64,000 nucleotides of DNA from Arthrobacter citreus. GTDB taxonomy: Bacteria; Actinomycetota; Actinomycetes; Actinomycetales; Micrococcaceae. Below, in pieces: positions 8,833 through 16,947 of this stretch. How positions within the stretch are numbered: the first letter of the stretch is position 1; each line of letters starts with the position of its first letter. Where the stretch lies: assembly GCF_038405225.1 (NCBI RefSeq), contig NZ_CP151657.1:2542001-2606000 (forward strand). The letters run 5' to 3'. The notes under the pieces are model-generated. The model worked only from the letters and a program-made list of their open reading frames with translations. It was not told the DNA's origin and searched no databases. The translations under genes and the position numbers were made by a program.

Positions 8833-9853
8833 ACGCCATGTAGCAGCCGGGCAGGCCGGAGATTTCACCCAGGACGGGAAGCCCGTCACCGGGCACCGGC
8901 TTGAGCCCGATCCGCCAGCTCTGCGGCATCAGCCGGGGATGTCCGGCCAGGAGCGATGATGCTTCATCCACCAGGTCCTGCGCCACCTGCGGATCCACAC
9001 TCCAGCCGCCGTCCCCGTCAGGCGTGATCTGGTCCAGGTACCAGGTGTGGTCCATCGCCAGCCGCGATCCCGGATGCGGGCGGAGGGAAACCCGCGGAGT
9101 GTTCAGCACTGCCTTCAGTCCGTGGGCCTTCGGTTCCGTCACCACCAGCATCGCCAGGTCCGAGCGGTCCCCGAGCTGATAGCCCAGCCGGTCCAGGATG
9201 GCAGGTGTGCCGGCGCCGCCGGCCACCAGGACAACGTCGGCCGGATACGTTTCTCCAGCCGCGCTCCGAAGCCCGACGGCGGTCCCGCCGTCGACGACGA
9301 CGCCGGTGTTGCCGGCGCCGGTGATCAGCGTTCCGCCGCGGAACGCAAACTCGTGCAGCAGATGCCGGATCAGGTGCGGCAGGCTCACCCACCCCTCGCC
9401 GGGGTTGAACAGCACCACGGGCGGCAGCGCCGCAGGGTCCAGGCCCGGCACCAGGGCGGGGACCTCGGCCGCGGGAACCAGCCGCGCGTCGTACGCCTGG
9501 TTCCGCTGGTGCTCATACCGTTCCGCCGGTGGCGCCGCGGCCCCGTCCGCGCTCCAATACACCCCGCCGTCGAACCGCAGCCAGTCAATCCCAGGGTTCT
9601 CCGACAGCAAAGTCCGGTAGCGGTCCATGCCGGCCAGCCGCAGCCGGTGGTAGGCCGGCGGGTAGTCACCCCCGGAGTTCAGCCAGGACAGCGAGCGTCC
9701 CGAGGCCCCGCTGGCCGGGTGTCCTTCAGTCACCAGCGTGACGCGGGCGCCGCCGCGCAGCAGTTCCACCGCCGTCGAGACCCCCAGGATCCCGGCGCCG
9801 AGCACCGCGACGGCCGGAGCAGACCCAGCCCCGCCGCCACCGGGCTTCACCAC
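8669..9853 (-). CDS. FAD-dependent oxidoreductase, DAO (D-amino-acid oxidase/dehydrogenase) family
   Basis: 394 residues with a GTG start. The dinucleotide-binding motif VLGAGILGVSTAVELLRGG (about 18-36) is followed by the DadA-like ASGASGRSLSWLN segment. The C-terminal GLKPVPGDGLPVLGEI and GLIAGELLAAEIL pattern is that of glycine oxidase/D-amino-acid dehydrogenase relatives. Deaminates or oxidises an amino or imino acid; substrate unknown. Last gene of the oxidoreductase operon, only four bases after the GMC gene, which argues for co-expression. Its 3' end overlaps the convergent AraC-type gene. Confidence 0.85.
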   Translation of the reverse strand: MVKPGGGGAGSAPAVAVLGAGILGVSTAVELLRGGARVTLVTEGHPASGASGRSLSWLNSGGDYPPAYHRLRLAGMDRYRTLLSENPGIDWLRFDGGVYWSADGAAAPPAERYEHQRNQAYDARLVPAAEVPALVPGLDPAALPPVVLFNPGEGWVSLPHLIRHLLHEFAFRGGTLITGAGNTGVVVDGGTAVGLRSAAGETYPADVVLVAGGAGTPAILDRLGYQLGDRSDLAMLVVTEPKAHGLKAVLNTPRVSLRPHPGSRLAMDHTWYLDQITPDGDGGWSVDPQVAQDLVDEASSLLAGHPRLMPQSWRIGLKPVPGDGLPVLGEISGLPGCYMAFTHSGATLGLIAGELLAAEILAGRRHPVLAPFRPDRLLTARNPDLPARRGAPAP

Positions 9854-9857
9854 GCGC

Positions 9858-11483
9858 TCAGATCTCCCCCAGGGCCATTTGCGCCGCCAGGTACTCGGCC
9901 TGCCGGATGGCCAGCGCCACGATGGTCAGCGTGGGATTGGCCGCGGCTCCGGTGGTGAACGCCGATCCGTCGGAAATGAACAGGTTCGGCACATCGTGGG
10001 TTTGGCCAAACCCGTTGCACACCCCGTCCTCGGGCCGGCTGCTCATCCGCGCGGTCCCCAGGTTATGGGTGGAGGGATAGGGCGGCGTCCGCACCGCCGA
10101 CGTCGACCCCACCGCCTCGTACAGGGCCTGGCCCTGCCCGTATCCGTGTTCGCGCATGGCGACGTCATTGGGGTGATCATCAAAGTGCACGTTTGGCACC
10201 GGCAGGCCCAGCGGATCCGTGACGGTGGTGTTCAGCGTGACCCGGTTGGTTTCCTGCGGCATGTCCTCGCCCACAATCCACATCCCGGCCGTGCGCCGGT
10301 ATCCGTCCAGGATCGCCGCGAAGCCGGGACCCCACGCGCCCGGATCCACGAAGGAGGCCAGGAACGCCGGGCCCAGCGAAATGGTCTCCATGTAGTAGCC
10401 GCCGGCAAAACCGCGGTCGGTGTCGTGGCGGGATTCATCGGCAATCAGCCCGGCCATGGTTTCCCCGCGGTACATATTCACCGGCTGCTCGAACTGTGCG
10501 TAGACGGAGCCGGTGGTGTGCCGCATGTAGTTCCGGCCCACCTGGCCCGAGGAGTTCGCCAACCCGTCCGGGAACAGCGGTGAGGCGGAGAGCAGCAGCA
10601 ACCGCGGCGTTTCAATCGCGTTGCCGGCCACCGCCACCACCCGGGCCTTTTGATGGTGCAGCTGCCCCTCGGCGTCGGCATACACCACCCCGTCCACCTT
10701 GCCCTCCGGGGTGTGGGTGATCTGCACGGCCTGACTCTCCGGCCGCAGGTCCAGCCGCCCGGTCTTCAGCGATTTGGGGATCTCCGAGACCAGGGTGGAC
10801 CACTTGGCGCCGGACTTGTCGCCCTGGAAATTGAAGCCGTCCTGCACGGAGGCCGGACGCCCGTCGTAGGGCTCCGCGTTGGTGGCATAGGGGCCGGTGG
10901 CGAAGTGCCGGTAGCCGAGTTTCTCCGCGCCGTTGGCGAACACCTTGTAGTTGTTGTTCGCCGGCAGCGGCGGACGGCCGTGGACGTGGGTGGAACCCAT
11001 TTTGCGTTCCGCGACGTCGTAGTACGGCTCCAGGTCCTCCAGGGTCAGCGGCCAGTCCAGCAGGTTGGCGCCGTCGATCCGCCCGTACACGGTGCGGGAG
11101 ACAAACTCGTGCGGCTTGAACCGCGGTGTGGCTCCGGACCAGTGGGTGGTGGTTCCACCCACGGCCTTGACGATCCATGCCGGCAGGTTCGGAAAGTCAC
11201 GGGCAATCCGCCAGCTGCCGGAGGTGGTGCGCGGATCCAGCCACGCCATTTGGTTGAACGCTTCCCACTCGTTGTTGACGTAGTCGGAGTTGGTCAGGAA
11301 CGGTCCCGCTTCGAGCAGCACCACCTTCACCCCCTTCTCCACCAGTTCATGGGCCAGGGTTCCGCCGCCGGCGCCCGAGCCAATGATGACGACGACGGAA
11401 TCGTCGTCGAGGTCAAAGTGCGCCGATGCGGCCAGCGGGTCCGCTGATCCGGTGGGCTGGAAACTGGAAATCTGTTCGCTCAT
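9858..11483 (-). CDS. GMC-family flavoprotein oxidoreductase
   Basis: 541 residues. The FAD-binding motif VIIGSGAGGGTLAHELVEKG (about 32-51) opens the protein. GGTTTHWSGATPRF, NAIETPRLLLLS and the C-terminal GMC_oxred_C segment (STHNLGTARMS, LFISDGSAFTTGAAANPTLTI) match membrane-type sugar acid and alcohol dehydrogenases related to the gluconate 2-dehydrogenase large subunit. Its start overlaps the stop of the subunit-3-like gene (ATGA), so the two are probably made as a complex. No cytochrome c subunit is adjacent, so the electron acceptor is open. Substrate is probably a polyol, sugar or sugar acid. Confidence 0.88.
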   Translation of the reverse strand: MSEQISSFQPTGSADPLAASAHFDLDDDSVVVIIGSGAGGGTLAHELVEKGVKVVLLEAGPFLTNSDYVNNEWEAFNQMAWLDPRTTSGSWRIARDFPNLPAWIVKAVGGTTTHWSGATPRFKPHEFVSRTVYGRIDGANLLDWPLTLEDLEPYYDVAERKMGSTHVHGRPPLPANNNYKVFANGAEKLGYRHFATGPYATNAEPYDGRPASVQDGFNFQGDKSGAKWSTLVSEIPKSLKTGRLDLRPESQAVQITHTPEGKVDGVVYADAEGQLHHQKARVVAVAGNAIETPRLLLLSASPLFPDGLANSSGQVGRNYMRHTTGSVYAQFEQPVNMYRGETMAGLIADESRHDTDRGFAGGYYMETISLGPAFLASFVDPGAWGPGFAAILDGYRRTAGMWIVGEDMPQETNRVTLNTTVTDPLGLPVPNVHFDDHPNDVAMREHGYGQGQALYEAVGSTSAVRTPPYPSTHNLGTARMSSRPEDGVCNGFGQTHDVPNLFISDGSAFTTGAAANPTLTIVALAIRQAEYLAAQMALGEI

Positions 11484-12157
11484 GCCGTTCCTCCTCCGTG
11501 CTGCCGGGGTGCCTGTGCCGCGGTGCCGGATTCCGGGGCCGGTCCGGCCGCGCGGGCTGCGGCCGAACCCGCCGCTTCATCCCGGTCCGGTGCGCTGTCC
11601 GCGTTGCCTGCGGTGGCTTCGTTCCCGCCCGCGCCCCGGGACCCGGACCGCTGCCCGGGCTGGGCCACCGGATACGGCAGCGGGCCGGTGTCCGGAACGT
11701 AGCCCTCCGGCGCTTCAACCCGCGGGGTCGGCAGCCAGTTCAGGTCATCGAAGCCGCGGTTGACGTAACCGCCCTTGTCGAAGGACGGGCCTTCATAACC
11801 GAGCACCTCCCAGACCTGCGGATCGTCGTAAAGGTTCAGGACGGTGGTGCGGCGGATAAAACCGAAGAACTCCAGGTCCGAGACCCGGCGCAGCACCGCG
11901 AGGGCACGTTCATCGGACAGCTCCAGGAAGGGTTCCTCGGACTGGGCGCCCAGGGCGATCAGTCCCTGGGTCAGGACCACGCGGAACCACGTGGAGGCGT
12001 CGGCTTCGGCGACAATGCGGTCGGTCATCCGTTCGTAGGCGGCAGCGGGAAAGTCCGGGTGTGGGAAGGCCGTGCGGATGATGCGCTGCAGGATGGCCCG
12101 CGCTTCGGGTGTCAGGTTCGTTTGGTTCAGGGCGGGGTACTTGGCGGGATACGTCAC
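11480..12157 (-). CDS. gluconate 2-dehydrogenase subunit 3-like protein
   Basis: 225 residues from a GTG at 12157 that overlaps the ADH stop (GTGA) and follows AAGGA by four bases. The body (residues ~10-150; LTPEARAILQRIIRTAFPHP, VLTQGLIALGAQ, FIRRTTVLNLYDDPQVWEVLGYEGPS split across it) resembles the gluconate 2-dehydrogenase subunit 3 family, which accompanies a GMC catalytic subunit. The last ~75 residues are low-complexity Pro/Ala/Gly-rich. No Tat-type signal is evident from this start, whereas classical subunit 3 proteins often have one. A longer frame upstream is only a shadow of the ADH gene. Confidence 0.8.
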   Translation of the reverse strand: MTYPAKYPALNQTNLTPEARAILQRIIRTAFPHPDFPAAAYERMTDRIVAEADASTWFRVVLTQGLIALGAQSEEPFLELSDERALAVLRRVSDLEFFGFIRRTTVLNLYDDPQVWEVLGYEGPSFDKGGYVNRGFDDLNWLPTPRVEAPEGYVPDTGPLPYPVAQPGQRSGSRGAGGNEATAGNADSAPDRDEAAGSAAARAAGPAPESGTAAQAPRQHGGGTA

Positions 12158-13191
12158 GACGTCCTTCTTCCTGCCGGCGGGATGAGGATGCCCCGGCCGG
12201 TCAGCTTGCCGGCGTCGAGGTCGTGCATGGCCTGGACGGCGTCGTCGAGGTCGTACGTGGTGGTGTGCAGGGTGATGTCGCCGGCGGCGGTCAGGGTCAT
12301 CAGCTCCACCAGGTCCTGGTAGGTGCCCACCAGGTTCCCCACCACTGAAATTTCGCGGGAGATCAGCTCGATGGTGGGGATCCGGATTTCTCCGCCGTAA
12401 CCAATGGAGTAGTAGCTGCCCCGGTTCCGGAGCATCTCGATGCCCTGTGCTTCGGTGCCGTGTTCGCCCACAAAGTCGAAGACGACGTGCGCTCCCCCGT
12501 CCGTGGCCTCCAGCACCGCTGCGGTGTCCGGGCTTCGCAGCACGGTGTCCGCGCCGAGGGAGCGGGCCAGTTCCAACGCGGCCTCGGAGGTGTCGATCAC
12601 GGTGATGTGCGCGGCGGTGAGGGCCTTGAGTGACTGCACGCCGATGTGCCCGAGCCCGCCGGCGCCGATCACCACGGCCTGGGTGCCGGGAAACAGCAGC
12701 GGGGCGGCCTTGCGGACCGCGTGGTAGGCGGTGAGTCCGGCGTCGGCCAGGGCGGCGATGTCCGCCGGCTGCAGTGACGGGTCCAGCTTCACGACGGCGC
12801 GGGCATTGGTCTTGAGCTGCTCGGCCATCCCTCCGTCCACATTCAAACCCGGGAACACCGCGTTTTCGCAGTGCGAATCGTCCCCGGCACGGCACGGCGG
12901 GCACAGTCCGCAGGTCACCAGGGGGTGCAGGATCACCGTGTCCCCGGGCGCCACGTTGACGACGGCGGAGCCCACCTCGCGCACCCAGCCGGCGTTTTCG
13001 TGGCCCAGGATGTAGGGCAGCCGGGGATGCTGGATGGCATCCCACTGGCCCTCGATCACATGCAGGTCGGTCCGGCACAGCCCGGCGGCTCCGACATCCA
13101 CGATCACATCCCAGGGACCGGTAATTTCCGGCTCGGGAACTTCATCAATATGCGGATCCTCGCCATAGCGGTGCACCCGGACAGCCTTCAC
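12154..13191 (-). CDS. zinc-dependent alcohol dehydrogenase (MDR superfamily)
   Basis: 345 residues. Catalytic zinc ligands are visible in GLCRTDLH (Cys ~38) and LGHENAG (His ~63, Glu ~64). The structural zinc lobe CGLCPPCRAGDDSHC has all four cysteines. The Rossmann motif VIGAGGLGHIG (about 172-182) binds NAD(P). First gene of the oxidoreductase operon, with a GTGA overlap to the next. Likely oxidises a primary or secondary alcohol; with the GMC/subunit-3 pair it may feed successive oxidations of a polyol. Confidence 0.9.
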   Translation of the reverse strand: MKAVRVHRYGEDPHIDEVPEPEITGPWDVIVDVGAAGLCRTDLHVIEGQWDAIQHPRLPYILGHENAGWVREVGSAVVNVAPGDTVILHPLVTCGLCPPCRAGDDSHCENAVFPGLNVDGGMAEQLKTNARAVVKLDPSLQPADIAALADAGLTAYHAVRKAAPLLFPGTQAVVIGAGGLGHIGVQSLKALTAAHITVIDTSEAALELARSLGADTVLRSPDTAAVLEATDGGAHVVFDFVGEHGTEAQGIEMLRNRGSYYSIGYGGEIRIPTIELISREISVVGNLVGTYQDLVELMTLTAAGDITLHTTTYDLDDAVQAMHDLDAGKLTGRGILIPPAGRRTS

Positions 13192-13308
13192 GCCGCACTT
13201 CCTTCTCCATCGAATTCGGCCAGCAGTTGGACCCCAGTCTTATCCGGGGCGCGGGCGCGGGTCAACGGGTGGCCGGGTTCCGGGGTGGGGCGGCAGGCGC
13301 CGAAGCGG

Positions 13309-14274
13309 TCAGGACACAACGAATCCCAGCTGCTTGTCCACGACGTTGGCCAGCGGCCGCCCGGCCTTGAACGCCGCCAGATTGTCCGCGAACTGGCGGG
13401 CCAGCGCCGGCAGCTGGTTCTGCGAATCCCCGGACAGGTGCGGGGTCACCAGCACGTTCTCCAGCTCCCACAATCCGCTCGATTCCGGCAGCGGTTCGGT
13501 TTCAAACACATCCAGCGCCGCTCCGGCCAGGGCGCCGCCTCGCAGCGCGTCCTCCAGCGCCGCCTCGTCCGCCAGGGCGCCCCGGCCCACGTTGATGAGC
13601 ACCGCCGTCGGCTTCATGGCGGTGAGGACCTCCCGGCTGAGCATTCCGCGTGTGTCCGGTGTCAGCGGCGCCGCCAGGACCACATAGTCATAGGCACCCG
13701 CCACGGCGGCGAAATCGGCGCTGGCATGGATGGTGCCGAAGTCTGCGTCCCCGCCGCGGGCGGTGCGGCCCGTTCCGTCCACCCGCAGGCCGACGGCGGC
13801 CAGGAGCCGGGCGGTGCACCGGCCAATGCTGCCGGTTCCGGCCACCAGCACCGAGGCTCCCGCCAGGTCACCGGTGGCGTAGTGCCGCCACTGCCGCTGC
13901 CGCTGCTGGGCGGAGGCAAGCCCGAAGTTCTTGGCGAAATGGAACATGGATCCCAGCACGTGTTCGGCCATGGGACGGTCAAAAACACCGCGGGCGTTGG
14001 TCAGCACCACCTCCGAAGACACCAGCTCGGGAAACATCAGTTTGTCCACTCCGGCCGCGGGCACATGTATCCAGCGCAGGGAATCAGCGGCCGGCCAGGC
14101 CCGCCGCACGCCGTCGGCGAAGTAATCCCAGAGATAAAGGATGTCCGCGCCGGCCAGCGCCTCGGGGAGGCCGGCGTCGTCGGTCACCCGGACCTCGGCC
14201 TCGCGCTGCAGCTCTTCCATACCAACGAGGGGCCGGTTTCCGGCGAGGACGGTGATGACGGGGTGCGCATTCAT
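13309..14274 (-). CDS. D-2-hydroxyacid dehydrogenase
   Basis: 321 residues. The NAD-binding motif VAGTGSIGRCTARLLAAVG (about 144-162) lies centrally. The catalytic arginine is in LINVGRGALADE, the glutamate in ALDVFETEPLP and the histidine in LVTPHLSGDS, the full set for the family. Reduces a 2-keto acid to a D-2-hydroxy acid or the reverse. Stands alone: 117 bases separate it from the ADH operon and a hairpin separates it from the zinc-ribbon cluster upstream. Confidence 0.92.
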   Translation of the reverse strand: MNAHPVITVLAGNRPLVGMEELQREAEVRVTDDAGLPEALAGADILYLWDYFADGVRRAWPAADSLRWIHVPAAGVDKLMFPELVSSEVVLTNARGVFDRPMAEHVLGSMFHFAKNFGLASAQQRQRQWRHYATGDLAGASVLVAGTGSIGRCTARLLAAVGLRVDGTGRTARGGDADFGTIHASADFAAVAGAYDYVVLAAPLTPDTRGMLSREVLTAMKPTAVLINVGRGALADEAALEDALRGGALAGAALDVFETEPLPESSGLWELENVLVTPHLSGDSQNQLPALARQFADNLAAFKAGRPLANVVDKQLGFVVS

Positions 14275-14298
14275 GCCCCCAGCCTAGCGACGAACCAC

Positions 14299-14339
14299 AA
14301 AGGGAACCGGTGGGCGCGTGACGCCGGCCGGTTCCCTTT
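14299..14339. terminator. intrinsic terminator-like hairpin
   Basis: Perfect 12-bp arms AAAGGGAACCGG (14299-14310) and CCGGTTCCCTTT (14328-14339). The plus strand continues with GTTTT, the minus strand with TGTGG. It lies between the end of the zinc-ribbon gene and the start of the hydroxyacid dehydrogenase gene, so it probably separates these two minus-strand units. Confidence 0.7.
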
Positions 14340-14413
14340 GTTTTGGTGCTTACGGTGCTGCCGAACCCCGCTGGAACTTCATGGCGGGGCTCTGCTGATG
14401 AACCCCTGGCCGC

Positions 14414-16606
14414 TTATTCGAAGTTGAGCACGTAGTCCACTTCGGAGCCGCTGCCCGTTCCCTTGACCAGTTCCAGTTCCAGGGTGTGTTCCTTGCCGTC
14501 GTCCGGAACGGGGATAACGAGTTCTTCCGGATCATTTCCCACGGCGACGGTGTATTCCTTGCCGTCCACGGTCACCACCAGGCTGCCGGGCTTGTCCCAT
14601 TCGGAGAAGCTGCCCATGGCCTCGAGCACCAGCTTCACGTCATCGTTGCCCTTGGGCACCTTGACGGTGATCTCTTCCGTGGGGCCGGGGTAGTCATCCA
14701 GGGAGAGGTAGCCGAATTCTTCCCCGGGGTAGTCGTTGATCATCGGCGGTTCCACCACGCCCTCGAGGGTGAACGACGTCGAGTACTGCACGTCGTTGCC
14801 GCTTTCGGCGAACTTGTCAGCCCATTCGTCACCGGCGTAAATCACCACTTTGTATTCACCGGCGGGGGTTTCCTCCCGCAGGTAGGAATCCGGCGAGGTG
14901 ATGGTTTCCTTGCCGTCGGGCGAGTAGACCGTCAGGCTGCTGTAGTCGTCGGTGCTGTCCAGGATCATTTCCTCGTCCAGCTCCAGCTTCATGACGGCGT
15001 AACCGGCTGAGTTGAATTTCAGTTCGGTTTCCTCGCCCACCACCATGGTTCCGGCGGTGTCCTCGCTGCGGGCCAGATCCAGCATGGCCAGTGCCTGCTC
15101 GCGGGTGATGGAATCGATCCACTGCAGCGTCCAGTCCGTGGTCGTCTCCATGAGGCTGACCTTCCAGTCGCCGTCTTCCTTCACGGTGGACATTCCCAGC
15201 GGCGGGAGGGCGCGCATCACTGCTTCGCCGTCGACGCCGCCCTCGAGCATGACGTAGCCGGACTTCCCGCGGCACATTTCGTCCGAGCCGTCGAGTTCGA
15301 TGCAGTCGGAGGTTACCCGCAGCTTGTCCCCTTCCACTTCCGCTTCCAGGGTTTCCACGGTGGCCCGCCCGCGGTCGCCGTCCGTTTCCGCATCCTTGAA
15401 CTTATTGGTGGTCACCTGCAGGTCGACGTCGGATCCGCCGTCCATGGCGTCGTTCAGCGCACCGCCGTAGTAGTGGACGGCGTTGCCCTCGTAGCTGACG
15501 AGGTAATTGCCCACATCGGTGAATTTCCCGCTTTCCACAATGCCGGGCACGGCTCCGATCAGGGCCTGCACGGCTTCCGCCGGTGAGCCGCTGCCGTCGG
15601 TGCCCTCGGGCAGGCTGCCGCGCTCGCCGCCCGTGGACTGGGTGATGAGCTCAAGGCCGGTGTAGAGCGGGCTGAGGTACCAGCGTCCGTTGTCCTTGAC
15701 GGCGGCCATCAGCAGGGGGTCGCCGTCAATTCCCAGCTCGGAAAACTCAGTGGTCTCGTCGATCTTCTCCATCTCGTCCGCCGCTTCCAGGGCGGAGCGG
15801 ACGGCACCCGTGGTCTGCTCAGGGTCCACCTGGACCCGGACGCTGCCGGAGTTGAACGCCAGCACTGCCAGCTGGTCATCAACCTCGGTGATCTCCGGCT
15901 CCACGTTCTCGAATGTGACGGTGATGCCGTCGAAGTTAATGTCGTCGTTCACGTCCTCGGCGTCTTCGCCCACCTTGTTGGCGGCCTCGAGGATGCCGAA
16001 CTCCTCGACCTTTTCGGTGAGGCCTTCGCGCAGGCGGTTGAGCGAGTCACGCTCCGCGGGAGCGACCATCGTGACCAGGCCAATCCCGTCCTTGGCTTCC
16101 ACTGACTCGATCAGTTTCTCGGCCACCTGTTCGGGAGATCCGGCGCCGCCGCGGATGATGTTCTGGATGAAGAAGTAGGCGCCGAGGCCCGCCACTGCCA
16201 GGACGACGGCGAGGAAGACCAGGACGATCGTCTTGCGGCTGGCCTTCTTCCGCGGCTCCTTCATGCCGTCCGCCGGATCCGCCGGCGGCGCCGGGGGTGC
16301 CGGGGGTGCGCCGGAGCCGTCTGCTGCGGATGCACCTGCGTCTGGCACAGCCGCGCCGGAGCCACCCGCGCCTGGCACAACCGCAGCGGGCGTGCCGGAA
16401 CTATCCGCACCGGCGGAGGGGGCGGAAGCCTCATGGAACTGGGGATTCGGGGAATGGTCCTGCTGGCCGGTCCCGGTACCGGGTTCAGGCGGTTCTTCCG
16501 TGGATGCGGACTGCTGTTCGCTGCCTTCATCAACCGGACGCCGGCAGTTTCCGCAGAAACGCCATTCCGGCTGCAGCGCAGCGCCGCAGGACATGCAGTA
16601 TTTCAT
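14414..16606 (-). CDS. zinc-ribbon, single-pass membrane protein with large extracellular region
   Basis: 730 residues. An N-terminal zinc ribbon with CMSC (C4, C7) and CGNC (C18, C21) is followed by a long Pro/Ser/Ala-rich cytosolic linker (~25-118), a basic stretch (RKKASRK) and one membrane helix (~126-148). An acidic outer region of about 580 residues follows. It contains at least one repeat-like NTF2/DUF4878-type unit (SPEQVAEKLIESVEAKDG...; SPAEAVQALIGAVPG) and a C-terminal beta-rich part resembling PPC-type sandwiches (AGEYKVVIYAG). No catalytic motif is recognised. Its leader resembles that of the small zinc-ribbon gene at 22064. Probably an envelope sensor or assembly factor; function unknown. 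Confidence 0.85.
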   Translation of the reverse strand: MKYCMSCGAALQPEWRFCGNCRRPVDEGSEQQSASTEEPPEPGTGTGQQDHSPNPQFHEASAPSAGADSSGTPAAVVPGAGGSGAAVPDAGASAADGSGAPPAPPAPPADPADGMKEPRKKASRKTIVLVFLAVVLAVAGLGAYFFIQNIIRGGAGSPEQVAEKLIESVEAKDGIGLVTMVAPAERDSLNRLREGLTEKVEEFGILEAANKVGEDAEDVNDDINFDGITVTFENVEPEITEVDDQLAVLAFNSGSVRVQVDPEQTTGAVRSALEAADEMEKIDETTEFSELGIDGDPLLMAAVKDNGRWYLSPLYTGLELITQSTGGERGSLPEGTDGSGSPAEAVQALIGAVPGIVESGKFTDVGNYLVSYEGNAVHYYGGALNDAMDGGSDVDLQVTTNKFKDAETDGDRGRATVETLEAEVEGDKLRVTSDCIELDGSDEMCRGKSGYVMLEGGVDGEAVMRALPPLGMSTVKEDGDWKVSLMETTTDWTLQWIDSITREQALAMLDLARSEDTAGTMVVGEETELKFNSAGYAVMKLELDEEMILDSTDDYSSLTVYSPDGKETITSPDSYLREETPAGEYKVVIYAGDEWADKFAESGNDVQYSTSFTLEGVVEPPMINDYPGEEFGYLSLDDYPGPTEEITVKVPKGNDDVKLVLEAMGSFSEWDKPGSLVVTVDGKEYTVAVGNDPEELVIPVPDDGKEHTLELELVKGTGSGSEVDYVLNFE

Positions 16607-16649
16607 TTATTTTCCCCCCAGGGTTGGCACGGGGAGTTATGCAATGCAA

Positions 16650-16688
16650 TATCCCCCCGGAAATAACAACGCAGTGTTCGGAGCCTAA
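16650..16688 (-). promoter_or_regulatory. leader motif shared by two zinc-ribbon genes, copy 1
   Basis: On the minus strand the order is TAGGCTCC, then GTTGTT, then CCGGGGGGATA. The same three blocks in the same order lie upstream of the zinc-ribbon gene starting at 22064 (22104-22145). Distances to the start codon are also alike (about 45 bases from the GGGGATA block). This suggests a common promoter or regulator-binding site; the type of sigma factor is not assignable. Confidence 0.5.
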
Positions 16689-16720
16689 CATGTCACCATT
16701 GATGGCTCCCAATGAAGAAA

Positions 16721-16755
16721 AGCAGCCAAGGGACGGCATCCGTCCCCTGGCTGCT
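16721..16755 (-). terminator. intrinsic terminator of the zinc-ribbon/beta-propeller gene
   Basis: On the minus strand, AGCAGCCAGGGGACGG pairs with CCGTCCCTTGGCTGCT across an ATG loop, and the tail is TTTTCTTCATT. It lies about 190 bases past the stop at 16948. Confidence 0.75.
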
Positions 16756-16947
16756 TCTACTCAAAATGCGGCAGCGGTTATGCCCCGCCCTCTGGAATCT
16801 TGTTCTCCGGAATCCCGCCTCCGCACATTTTGTCCCCGGAACATTTTCTCCCCCGGCAATATTGCTACGAGCAGTCGACGCGGTGGGCAGCTCCTACCCG
16901 CACTGGGCGCAGAACCGGCGTACCGGATTCACGTCAGGGTTCATCGG

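Larger units (their letters stand above)
16607..16947. other. intergenic region between two zinc-ribbon genes
   Basis: 341 bases. Read on the minus strand it holds the terminator of the beta-propeller gene (16721-16755) and then the leader/promoter of the 730-residue gene (16650-16688). The rest, 16756-16947, is only moderately GC-rich and has no convincing reading frame. Confidence 0.6.
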
